From Magnolia sinica (lineage: Eukaryota; Streptophyta; Magnoliopsida; Magnoliales; Magnoliaceae), in the NCBI RefSeq assembly GCF_029962835.1, contig NC_080590.1, forward strand, positions 56,728,001 through 56,792,000: a DNA stretch of 64,000 bases. The letters run 5' to 3'. The translations under genes and the position numbers were made by a program. The notes beneath the pieces were generated by a model. It made no database searches, was not told the DNA's origin, and saw only the letters and a program-made list of their open reading frames with translations. Below are positions 12,100 through 22,737 of the stretch, piece by piece. Positions within the stretch are counted from its first letter, which is position 1, and every line of letters begins with the position of its first letter.

Positions 12100-13004
12100 T
12101 TGTGCATGATGGTCCTTCGAACGATTTATCTATAGACTTTGTACTTGGTCTCCGACGAACACAACTTGGCATAGATTCGATGTTCGTGGTGGTAGATCGT
12201 TTTTCTAAGATGACGCACTTTATCCCATGCAAGAAGACCCTCGATGCAACACACATAACGAATCTATTCTTCAAGGAGGATGTATGACTACATGGGGTCC
12301 CTAAGACCATTACTTCTGATCATGACACAAAGTTCATTAGCCACTTTTGGTGGACTTTATGGACTCAATTCGATACACAACTTTAATTCAGTATCGCCTA
12401 CCACCCATAAACTGATGGGCAGACCGAGGTTGTGAATCACACGTAGGAAACCTCCTTCCCTGTATTTTAGGAGAAAAACTGAAGCAGTGAGATTTGGCCT
12501 TATCTCAAGCAGAGTTTACATTCAATGACATGGTGAACTGCTCGACAGAGAAATCACCGTTCCAGATTCTCTACGGACGAGTGCCTCGCCACACACTTGA
12601 CTTGGTCCCTCTGCCCAAGATCCCAGGCACGAGCATTGTAGTAGAACATATATCAGACATAATCATGGGCATCCATGCAGAAGTGCAAACCAAACTACAT
12701 GCCTTGAACGAGAAGTACAAGGAACGAACGGACAAGTGTCGGCGACAAAAAGTGTTTGAGGTGGCGATCGCGTTGTGGTTCATTTACACAAAGAGAGATT
12801 TCCAACCGGGACGTACAACAAGTTGAAGAATAAGAAGATTGGACCCGTCCCAATCATCTAAAAGATCAATGACAATGTTTATGTTGTTGATCTTACAGAT
12901 GGCATGGTGATCTCACAGACTTTCAACGTCGCGGACTTGACTGAGTATCATGAACCAGAGCAGGACAAGAACTCGAGGATAAGTTCTTTTAAAGTGGAGG
13001 GGAC
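12100..13004 (+). mobile_element. Integrase remnant and polypurine tract (Ty3/gypsy fossil)
   Basis: The integrase core is recognisable ('[17 protein letters not shown]' near 12170; 'FTFNDMVNCSTEKSPFQILY' near 12520), followed by the C-terminal 'NDNVYVVDL' and 'FNVADLTEYHEPE' stretches typical of plant Ty3 elements. The polypurine tract at 12991-13003 abuts the 3' LTR. Broken. Confidence 0.85.
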
Positions 13005-13714
13005 TGATATAGAGCAGGTCACGGACAATTTCATGGCCAAGATGGATCAGAAAAGGCCCGGTCGACGACATAAGTGATCTGGACCGTCAGACCTTAGATG
13101 GGGCATATCTCACAATCCAGAATGAGTTGTCGGGTGTAAAATATATGATTTGGGGGTAGAATGACCTACTTTAGCCACCCAACCCTGCTATGCCAGGTTG
13201 CGCAAGCCACATTTGTGAAATATCCCTAGATCAACAGTCGTTTCCCTATTTTAATTCCATATTTACTATAAATAATAAGTTTTAGTTTGATTATAACTCT
13301 TCATCCATTGGGCTTTAAGAGTTGCACCCAACATGAAAAGAGTTTGGAATAATTAGGAGAACAGCTTAGAGAAGCCAAATAGGACACTTACTATTTTTGG
13401 CCGAAAACCTTGCGCACTAGTAGACATCACGACCATCTATAAATAGTTAGTTATGAATTCTAGGAGTTTTAGTTGTAGTTTGCTTTTGATTTCTCTCCCA
13501 TTGCTTGGTATCCCTATTTAAAGGGTTGTGAACTTGTTTATTTCATTCATTCATCAATTTCAAATTTTATAGAATTTATTTTCTATTTTGCTTGCTTTCT
13601 TTCTCGTGGATTCGAGAAGCCTCTATGAGGAGTACGGAGAAGTTCCGTGGATTCAAAACAGTTATCCTCTTGAGGAAGTCAGTGCTTGACCTCATCACGT
13701 TCATCCCTGTGTTA
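13005..13714 (+). repeat. 3' LTR of Ty3/gypsy fossil
   Basis: About 710 bp, starting TGATATAGAGCAGG immediately after the polypurine tract and ending GTGTTA just before the CTATC duplication. Homologous along its length to 7758-8482. Confidence 0.88.
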
Positions 13715-13719
13715 CTATC

Positions 13720-14779
13720 CTAAACCTCAAAAATTTTATAGCATTGTCGAATAAAAGTAGAAAGAACAAAACTAAGCTAAGATAAAATAAAGATAACATT
13801 TCTCTATGAAGATAGATTGTATTTAGCATGGGATCGGAGCTCTTCATCACGTTCTCCTTTTATAGCTTCTAAAGGTAGAAAAATTCATGTTGGGTTTCCT
13901 TTTCGATATGGGATTATCAACAACTATAACACTCAATTCTTCTTTGATCATTCCTGTCTGGCTAAGAGATTCAGTATATCAGAAATCATTTTTAGATCTC
14001 TTACAAGCATGGCTATGGAGGTCTGTGTATCTTATGAGATTGGACACGTTTGACCCGAATAAAGACCGAATCCATTGGTTCTCATCTGCTATGATATTGA
14101 TCTAATTCCTGAATATTCATAATGTCATGAGGGCACTAAACGTCTTTGGAAAGATCTACCATTTTGGAAGGACTGCGAGATACGACATTACCGAGCATAT
14201 CTAGATTCATGATGAGATCCTTGCATCAATGGGTCTTTTATAAACGTGTTGAATGCATTGCCTTAGTCATGCGCCACATGAATTAAGGCTACGTATCATT
14301 TGTCTCTTTGTCTTTTCTACAAACATGCTACGGTTCTATGCCACTTTACTTTTGCCTGGCGACGTGTCGTTGAAGGATATGGGGTAAATGATATCCTCGG
14401 GCGTGAGTATGATTTTTTCATTATTAGGCATGTGGTGCCGATACGTGGGGGTTTTTTATTGGTCCATGAAGGCATACTAAAAATGGGTGTAAATAATACC
14501 CTTTACATCCCTTTACATCAGAAGATGTGATCAGATGTTTGACGTTTGAAATTCGGTAGTCTCTCTAACGCATGATACATGGTGGTACATGGTTTGCACT
14601 CATATATTGTACGCTTTAATGGCTATATCGAAAAGCACTTGTCATGATTGCCATCCTTTAATCTGAACTTGAAAATCGACGACCATTTCATTTTTAAATG
14701 ATTTCATTTCTGTCCCAAGTATCTTTGCACTTTTTCTGTCATCTTTTATTCCTTTTCTCCTTCTCTACAATTCTGTTTC
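13720..14779. other. Intergenic flank, no gene recognised
   Basis: Right flank of the gypsy fossil. Plus-strand open stretches at 13817-14105 and 14300-14530 have no family I recognise. Confidence 0.35.
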
Positions 14780-15448
14780 ATGGCTTGTTCTTCATCTAAC
14801 AACTTTGAATCTAGATCAGCGGTCATGGAAGTCTCAACTCCTAAAATGCTCGGCCCAATCATCACTCATCTTGGAGACTTTATTTTCCTTGACATTCTCA
14901 TTCCTTACAACTCTCTACTTATTAATGGGCTTATACTTGGCACATCATTCAATCCGGCCATGATTAATGACCTAACCTCTTTTTTTATTTTTTTTCCCTA
15001 TATATACTGAGGGGTGGTTTCTCCTTCAAAGTCCCTATTTAAGATGGTCTCTCTAGCCTCCTTTTGCTTCTAGGAACATGCTTTAGCCTAACCCAACTCT
15101 TGATTGGATCCTTTGGCTAGGTAGGTTTTAGTTAGCAATTTGACCACGTTGGAGAGATGTCGGGATTTTTTACTGCATTCAACTTTCCTATTTTGATTCA
15201 GCCATACATTCTCACTTGTTGGCTATGACCATTTGTTTTTGGAGTCAATCATCCAATACTTTCACTTTCCCTATAGGTTCATAAGTCCCACCAACCTTGA
15301 TGTCTGCGCCATTACTAGCCTCCTAGCCATGGGAGAGTACATCAAACCTACGAGTTCTTGGTCCACCTCTCCCACTAACCAGGGTGACAGTGTTACTTAC
15401 ACCACTTATCTTCATGAAGAGATGGGTCAAGGCCTTATCTCCCACTAG
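14780..15448 (+). pseudogene. Plant-mobile-domain (PMD)-like remnant
   Basis: Degenerate coding-like region. The most telling part, at about 15260-15345, reads ISPTNLDVCAITSLLAMGEY, close to the plant mobile domain (PMD, aminotransferase-like) signature 'GE-TPTL-DV-ALTGLP-MGE'. That domain occurs in host MAIN/MAIL proteins and is spread by plant transposons. The upstream segment beginning at 14780 (MACSSSNNFESRS...) could be its N-terminal part. Whether this is a host-gene copy or a transposon domain cannot be told here. Confidence 0.45.
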
Positions 15449-15479
15449 GAACATTGCACCTTCTTTCTGATGTAGCTAT

Positions 15480-17880
15480 TGTAAGTGCCTTGATTTGTCA
15501 ATAACATATGTTTGCGTGTCTTAAGTCGGTTGAGCCCCACAAGAAGAGGAAGACAACCTAAGACTTGAAGACTTGTAGCATCAAGGCATGAAGACACTGG
15601 TAAATTAAGGTGGCTTTATGAACTTAGCCCTAAACCCCTTTAGTTCCAAAATAACCTACCTTTAGATGAAATAATTCAATAGGAAAACCCTGGTTTTTAT
15701 CATCCCAAGCCTTAGGAATTAATTTAAACAAGTTCATCTAGGCTCATAGAGGTTAGGAGCTTTTGATGATTAGGAATCAAAGAACTCTAATCAAATCGAC
15801 AGTTCCATTGATTTGACCAAAACTGCCCAAAAGTGCCCAACAACCGAAACAATTAAATTTGAGACTTGTTAATTGAATCGACAGTTCCATCGATTTGAGT
15901 TGATTTAATCTACAAACCTGTCGATCGAATTGGCAATGCTATTTATTTGAGTTGATTGAATTGAGAGGGTCGTCGATCGAATCGATGACTAGCCATTATA
16001 GATCAGTTGGAGCAATTTTTTAAATAAATTTGGCATTCAGACCTTTGTAAAATGCATGGATTTTTTTATGGTTTTAGAGCCATTATGTATACAACTCCTA
16101 TTTTCCTCACCTAAGCTATAATACATTTAGTTCATATCATCTTCCTTATGATTTGTCACTCTATATGAGCATTTTGTGCTCTAATTGAAGATGTACATGT
16201 TCTCTTACATTCTCTAGAGGTTAGACACCAATTCTATAGAAAAATTCATTGTTTATCATCCTTTATAATATTCATCTATGTGAATCCCCTCTTGGAATAA
16301 ACTATACCTTAGTTGTAGGAGATTCAACACCTATCCAACTCTCTCATCACCTTGGCATCCTCAATAGGAAGATCCATTGCAGGGTTGTTGATCTCGGACC
16401 TGAAGAAGATCCACTTCAAAGATTATGGGATGTAAAGAGAAGTTAATTCAACATTGAAGAAGCATCTTAAAACTTGTGTTATCAAGGGGCTCATCAAAAC
16501 TTACAAGAGTTTTTGTTTAAAGTCCATTTATTTGAAGTCAAAGTCCTTATGTAGGCCATTGATGGGTGTGTACATGATTTGTTCTTATACAGAACCATTC
16601 AAAAGTTTAAGACCCATACTCGATTAAGTCCTCATGTAGGACACCGACGGGTGTGTACGTGATAAGTCCTTATGTAGGTCACCGATGAGTGTAAATGTAT
16701 AAGTCCTTATGTAGGCCACTGGCAGGTGTGTACGTGGATTAGTACTTATGTAAGACTAATCGAGTAAGACCTTTTATAGGCCACCAATGGGTGTGTATGT
16801 AGGTCCTTGTTTAGGATTGTAAAGGTTAGTGTGAACCTATTAAAAACCATATGAGATGGTGAAATTCAGAAAACTCGAGTTTGAGTTCCTCATCTGGAAA
16901 TGGAGTAGGCAAGTAGCCAAACCACTATATATTTTTATCTTTTTGATTGATGATGTCTTTCTATTTATGCTTATGATTTGATTATTTCATTTTATATGGA
17001 TACATGAATAGATTGTATGATAGGTGTTTATTTGAGTGCACATACTTGATATCGATATCTCACATCATAGACTACTTTACACATATAATTGTATCTTTTA
17101 TAGTGCCAAAGCTCTCAATGCTATATACTATGCGATTTCCCAAGATGAATTTAAAATAATATGTATATGTGAAACAAGTAAACACGGATGTGATATTTTA
17201 GAAACCACCCATGAGGAAACTAGCACAGTTAACAAGTCCAAGCTTTATCTCTTAACCACACAATTTGAGAATATTATAATAGAAGAGCATGAAACTTTTA
17301 AGTATATAAACTTAAGATATTTGTAACTCCATTTAAGGTTTAGGAGAAGGGATCCCGAAGGCCCATATTTGTAGAAAAATTCTTAGGTCTCTACCGGAGA
17401 GATTCACATTTAAAATAACATGGATAGAAGAGTGTAGGAATATAAATTGCATGAAAGTAGAAGAACTCGTATATTCCTTACAAACATTTGAACTAAACTT
17501 TAAGACCATCTGTAAGAAGAAACTCGCTGTCCTAAAGTTTTCACATAAGAGTAAGAAAATAAAATCTAAGGAGAATAGTGATGATGATGATGAAAAATGA
17601 AAAAATGACCTCATTGACTAAAGAATTCATGAGGTTTTTAAAGAAAAATATAGAGAAAAACTGTGACAACTAACAAGTAGTGAAATAAAAAATGGCTACT
17701 TATTGTATTTGTTATAAACTGAGAACATAATACAAAATGAAAAAGAAGGAAAAAAATGAAAATAGTGTGAATGCCATTGATATAAAATTGAAAAGCTGGA
17801 AAAATAAGTGAAAAGGAGATAGGTTCGAAATCAGTAACTTGTGTTGACCTGCACACTTTGAATTAATGGTTATGCTTAAT
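15480..17880 (+). mobile_element. Copia/Sirevirus-like 5' LTR plus gag remnant
   Basis: Begins TGTAAGTGCC at 15480, like the minus-strand Copia LTRs at 48550 and 29645 (TGTAAGTGC). It contains a minisatellite and near 16900 a stretch ('gcaagtagccaaaccactat') resembling the complement of the 'tagtggttcgcctgtgtg' block in those LTRs. Downstream (about 17036-17600, plus strand) a gag-like region of the Copia UBN2 type is visible ('DILETTHEETSTVNKSKL', 'MKVEELVYSLQTFELNF'). No reverse transcriptase or integrase follows. This is a broken, 3'-truncated fossil. Confidence 0.65.
16540..16830 (+). repeat. Minisatellite in Copia LTR, about 45-bp unit
   Basis: Five to six diverged units built around 'aagtccttatgtaggccac' and 'gatgggtgtgtacgtg'. 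Tandem repeats at the end of LTRs are common in Sirevirus-type elements. Confidence 0.75.
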
Positions 17881-18701
17881 ATTATGGAGAAAAGGTTTAC
17901 TTTTATATTTATGAGTGGATGACACTAAGTAGACTAGGAACTTAATGTTTGGATACATTTTATTGATTAATTGATAAGGGAGAACTTAGTTCATTTGTTT
18001 ACTAATGATATTAGGTTCTATATTATCAATCTTTTATTCTTATATTTTTGAATTTTACTCAAATGTTTAGGATTGCACAAAATATTATTTTCTGAGAAAA
18101 GTTTGAAATTTTAAATTTTGGAAGATTAATTTCCGCATGTTTTTCTCAAGACTAGTAAAATGCTAGTTTGGGGGGGTGTTCAATGTGAAATATTATATAT
18201 TTCACCCTTATTATGCATTAGTTTTATTAGCATAAATGCGCTTAATCGATCTAATTACACATGTTTTCATATGTACAGTGATTTGGAGAGCTAAGGTGAA
18301 AATAACAATTAAAGAGAAGATTTAATGCTTAAAAGAATGACCAAGCAAAGATTTGGAGATTTAAAAGTAATGAAAAATTTATATGCCAAAGATCTAAGAA
18401 AACTAAGTGTAAAGGAGAGAGAAAATACAAGCAAAATTACAAGTCTTATAACATAAATAACAAAATATTTGGTCCCACCTAAGGTCATTCGGTTTGATCA
18501 AAAGTGCACAAAACAGTCTAGAAAGAATTGTGATTTTCATAATTAATTCGGCTAGACACTTTGATTCGACTGAAGCTAAGTTTGGTCTTATCGAATAAAG
18601 GTTCAGTGCGACTTAAGGGAGACAGATACTTCATATATATTTTATATGAAATTCTGCTGCAACCAAGAAATAATTTGATGCGACCAAAATTATGTTCAGT
18701 G
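17881..18701 (+). mobile_element. Tat/Athila-like Ty3 3' end: polypurine tract and LTR left half
   Basis: AT-rich non-coding sequence leads to 'gctagtttgggggggtg', a Tat/Athila-style polypurine tract, at about 18161-18177. The LTR starts there at about 18176 (TGTTCAATGTGAAA...). It is cut at 18701 by the insertion of D0 and resumes at 40973. Fossil; the internal coding part is not seen. Confidence 0.5.
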
Positions 18702-20542
18702 TGTGAGACTCGTATCCTAGTCTGTACCGTTCCGTAGACTGCCGCAATCCTCCCGGTCGAATTTCGGTAACCCGCGACCTGTAATCGGCATTTGTGCATG
18801 ACCCTAAGTCGTATCTCATAAATCTAAGTCTGCTCGACCCGAAACTTTTACTAGTGCAACCGCATCATTGTCACGATTTCAACACCGCGTCTTGCGCACC
18901 GTTGCCATACCTAAGCCAGGAGTTGTGGGCCCGTGTTTATTTCGAGGAGAACGCTGCACATTTGTAATCTTAAGAAGAGAATCTCTACAACCCATCAAAT
19001 CAATCAATCAATATACAAGTCAAGTACACATCCATCACTCACCCATCCCTCTCTCAACCAAAGTCAACTCTTAAGTCAAGTACACCCATCACACCCATCC
19101 TCTCTCCTTACATCACTCTCCCTCTCTCTCATTTCTCTGTTCACTCCCAAGCAAAAAAGAGAGCAACCGTCCAAGGTTTTTCAAGGAGAGAAAGAAGCTA
19201 GGTGTGGCCCACTTCCTACCCCTCTAATCTCCCATATCCACCCTTTAATCCTCATCTTCCACCATCAAAGGGAAAGCCTAGGAGCTAAGGAGTCCAAGAA
19301 GCCTAGAAGAAGCGGACGGTGGGTGATTTTTGGATTTCCATCCTTAATCTCTATTTGAGGTCCCACATGTGGTGGGATCCATCTTGTTGTGTGCATGTGC
19401 ATGGAGGAGCTCATAGTGGCGGAGCTCCTCCCATCTTCACCAATCTCTCTCTCTCTCTCTATCTCTCTCTTTCTTTCCCATGTGTTGTGGACCCCACGTG
19501 GTCTGTATTCTATATCCATGCCGGCCACCCGGGTGACTCACCTTGCGAACGTCCAGGCAGTGGCTCACCGTGATGATTTTATCCACGCTACCTGTTCAGC
19601 AGGGCCACCTTGCCTGTCCATTTGGACAGGTCCTGGATGAGAGGAAAATACAAATGCCAGCTTGCATCCAAGCTGGTGGGCCACACGTGTGGTCCCACCT
19701 GATGAAATCCACACCGTCTAGACTTTGGAAGGTGGGCCCCATTGTAGTCAGCAGCTTCAATTGCTGCATTGGTGTCAGTAATTGAGGGTCCCATCATGAG
19801 GTTGTGTTATATCCTAACCGTCCATCCGTTTGGACACATGGGGCCCACCCCACACGTGTGACACGTGTGGGCAGGTGGGACCCCACCTTGATGAATCTGT
19901 TCTAAATCCTCACCATCCGTCCACCATCCAGGGTCTGGACGTTGGACCTTTTTAAAAATATATATATAATATTATATTATATTATATATATATATATACA
20001 TGTATGTATGTGGTGGGCCCATGTGGGACCCACCTGCTGGACAGATTGGCTGGTGTACCTCACACCAGTTATATAGTTGAGGTATTGACGTCAGAAGGTT
20101 TTGTGGATCCCACTTGAATTTGGATACACCTCATGTGATGCATGGGACCCACCGCTGATGTATGGGTCTTATCCACACCGTCCAGATGAGTGGACGATGG
20201 GCCCCACCGTTGATGTGTGTATTTTATGTTCGCGCCATCCATCTGTTGGGCCCTCCTATGATGTATGTGTTACATCCAAACTGTCCATCTAGATGGTGAG
20301 CTCATCTTAAGGCTTGAGACTAAAAATAAGAAAAATCTATTTTTCAAGTGGATCACATTGCCAAAAACAGTGGGGATTGAACATTTACCATTGAAACCCT
20401 TTCGGGGTCACAGAAGTTTTGGACCAATGTGGAATTTGTCTTTTCGCTTAATTCAGGTCCTTGTGACCATATGAACTGATTGGATAGAAATAAACGTGAT
20501 GGTGGGCCCCGACCCAGTGAATTGTTTAATAGCGAGAATCAT
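18702..20542 (-). mobile_element. D-family LTR-like copy D0, left part (inverted)
   Basis: Reverse-complement homologue of 36434-38835. It begins TGTGAGACTCGTATCC (the complement of the family's 3' end; D1 ends with the complement of TGTAAGACCTGTATC) and runs to 20542, where D1 is inserted. Its other half is 38841-40972. Target duplication CAGTG (18697-18701) against CGGTG (40973-40977), one mismatch. The segment includes CpG-rich sequence (18705-18960), CT-rich sequence (19020-19160), many GGGCCCACC-type words and an AT microsatellite near 19957-19995. No coding region. Probably a solo LTR of a Ty3-type element, older than D1. Confidence 0.75.
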
Positions 20543-21621
20543 TGTCATGCCCTAAACTCAGAAACCGTGCTCACAAAATTCCCGATCGCTGAATCCGGTG
20601 CCGACATCCTCCGTAGTACCCCATTCTCAGCTCTCAGCGTACATGCGCCAGATTCCGATCCTGGGATCCTATAAGGAGGATTTTCTAGCATACATTTATC
20701 TCGTAAGAAGCATAACTACAAGTATACCCAAATCACAAGAACAACATCGTCATCACATATACACTAATATAAACTTTGAATACAATGCTGAAAGAGAAAT
20801 ACATATGTCAAAATAAAACCAAAGCTCCAGAAGTCAGCTACATGCTCTAAGCTCCACGCTGCTGTAACCTAACATCACCTGCATGCATCTATCGTGCATA
20901 AGCTTATAGAAAGCTTAAAGGGTAGTGTAAGTGTGTGCACAAGGTAAGTGCCAAGTATTCAATATAATGCCATAATCATACAACATCGAAAATACTAGTA
21001 ATATCATAAATTATACGATATTAAAGTAAGCAGATATACTGACAAGTCCATAATATATCAACTTCATCTGGGATATACAATGAAAAGACATAATAAGCCA
21101 ATGTCATATACTGAGAAATTAATGTAAATTGGCTATGTAATTTGGAAACATAATGAACCAGATATCAGATATCGAGGATGCAATACAATATGCAATTTGG
21201 AAAAACTACGAATACCATCAACCTCATCTAGGTCATATAAATGCAGAAACATAGCAACTCAGAATGTCATATGTTGAGGACGTAATGCAATATGTAATAT
21301 ATGGTACGATTGAAATGACCAAGCTGTAGTATGAATTCGGGATGATAGTACATGGTATCGCAGGCTATGGGGCCTATCACAAAGGACTTCTATCCAAACC
21401 AATTCCATACCTAATTTTAGATAGATAGACTCAATGTGGTAAGCTCCTGATCTCAGGTTAGTCGCGCCCCCCAACCAAAATCCTGGCCATTGCGAAAGTA
21501 CACATAACATTATTTGCGCACCACCAGCCCAAGTGGATAGTGGATGAATAAATGATTATAATACTAAGTATGCAACTCCTGCTCCACAAATCAGTACTGT
21601 ACATCTCTAGGATTATCATCG
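20543..21621 (+). mobile_element. D-family LTR-like copy D1, left part
   Basis: Starts TGTCATGCCCTAAACTC, like D2 at 42631 (TGTCATGCCCCAAACTCG) and the complement of D0's end at 40972. Left target duplication ATCAT at 20538-20542. Interrupted at 21621 by CACTA copy B and resuming at 34408. The whole D1 without copy B is about 5.5 kb. It shares 'cataagcttatagaaagctt' with D0 and D2. It has LTR-style TGT...ACA ends, no internal genes and a 5-bp duplication, so a solo LTR is the simplest reading. Confidence 0.8.
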
Positions 21622-22070
21622 CACTACAAGAAAAATGGGCAAAGGCTACGGCCAAAAACCGTAGGAAAAGCCCTTTTGCTACGGATATGATCCGTAGCAC
21701 ATCCGTCGCTATTGGTGGGGTAGCTAAAGGTCTAGCAATAGACTATATCCATAGCAAAAGATACCAATAGCTACGGATTATATCCGTAGCAATAGATACC
21801 AACATTTACGGATTATATCCGTAGTAATAGATACCGATAGCTACAGATTATATCCATAGCAATAGATACCAATAGCTACGGATAATAGCCGTAGCAATAG
21901 ATACCAATAGCTATCAATGATATCCGTAGCAATAGATACTAATAGCTACGGATTATATCCATAGCAATAGATACCAATAACTGCGGACAATATCAGTAGT
22001 AATAGATACCAATAGCTACGGACTAAAGCTATAGCTATAGCTACGGATTTTATTCGTAGCTATTTGTTAA
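21622..22070. repeat. Left subterminal palindrome array of copy B
   Basis: About nine to ten units of about 37 bp, each holding 'ctacggattatatccgtag' (itself palindromic) and the spacer 'caatagataccaatag'. The same motif family forms the left end of copy C (50214-50690) and all three right ends. Tandem and inverted subterminal motifs are characteristic of CACTA elements. Confidence 0.88.
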
Positions 22071-22373
22071 AAAATTATAATAATACGACCTGTTTCCATT
22101 ACAAGAACCTATTGTGATTGATAACTCATCTAAGCTTAATGTTGATAGAAATAGTACATAAAATGCAATCAGAAAAAAAATGATGCATTTATTATAAATA
22201 GTAATCAAATCATACAATGCATCCTACATTCACATTTCTAAATAAACAATACTTCACTTTGCTTAACCTATCATAAGAATTACAACTAAGGCGTGCCCTC
22301 ATGTGCAAGAAATAAATACACTCCAACACAATAAACACCCTCCATACACATTCAATAATGCTCATGTTTTTAC

Positions 22374-22550
22374 AGAATTTTCTTCCTTCAGATGGTCAAT
22401 TTCAGCAAATGCAGAAGATAGAGCTTCTTCTTCCCTTGAAACTGCATATGTAACTTTTGTGGACTTCGACACAAGATCACTTTCAAGTTCTGAAACCCTT
22501 CCCTTGAGAAAATGAATTTCATCCTCCACTGACTTCTTTAGCTTGTCGGC
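22374..22550 (-). pseudogene. Trapped coiled-coil exon (copy B)
   Basis: A 177-bp minus-strand exon (59 codons) after a good acceptor (tttatgcag) and before a GTAAAA donor. The peptide is strongly coiled-coil, with leucine, charged residues and heptads (for example 'FLKGRVSELESDLVSKS', 'EEEALSSAFAEIDHLKEEN'), as in golgin- or motor-tail-like plant proteins. The parent gene is not identified. It lies between the left palindromes and the telomere-like array, the same place where copy C has its SMC4 scrap. Confidence 0.65.
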
Positions 22551-22737
22551 CTGCATAAAACAGCATTTGTAGACACAATCAAACAAACAAGCGTTTGTAT
22601 ACATCTCAAAAGGAAGAAAGAGAAAAAAAATAACACATATATATGAAGAAATCAAAAATGTACCTACAAATCTTTTAAACTATGGTGAAATCCAACATGA
22701 GTAATGTGTTCATACCTAGGATGGACTTTGAAACTCA

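Larger units (their letters stand above)
7758..13714 (+). mobile_element. Ty3/gypsy LTR retrotransposon fossil, both LTRs present
   Basis: A complete-outline but broken retroelement. Its two LTRs (7758-8482 and 13005-13714) are flanked by the identical 5-bp target duplication CTATC (7753-7757 and 13715-13719). A primer-binding site resembling the initiator-Met tRNA complement follows the 5' LTR, and the purine run AAAGTGGAGGGGA precedes the 3' LTR. The internal part has gag, CCHC zinc knuckle, reverse transcriptase, RNase H and integrase remnants in Ty3 order (integrase last). The coding region carries many disabling changes. By eye the LTRs differ at roughly one site in ten, which points to an insertion several million years old. 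The region after integrase ('NDNVYVVDL', 'FNVADLTEYHEPE') resembles chromovirus-type Ty3 elements; the clade is uncertain. Confidence 0.9.

Noticed and set aside
19265-19797. Overlapping open stretches of 69-87 residues on both strands
   Set aside because: GC-rich D0 repeat open on both strands at once; its inverted partner in D1 does not keep the frames.
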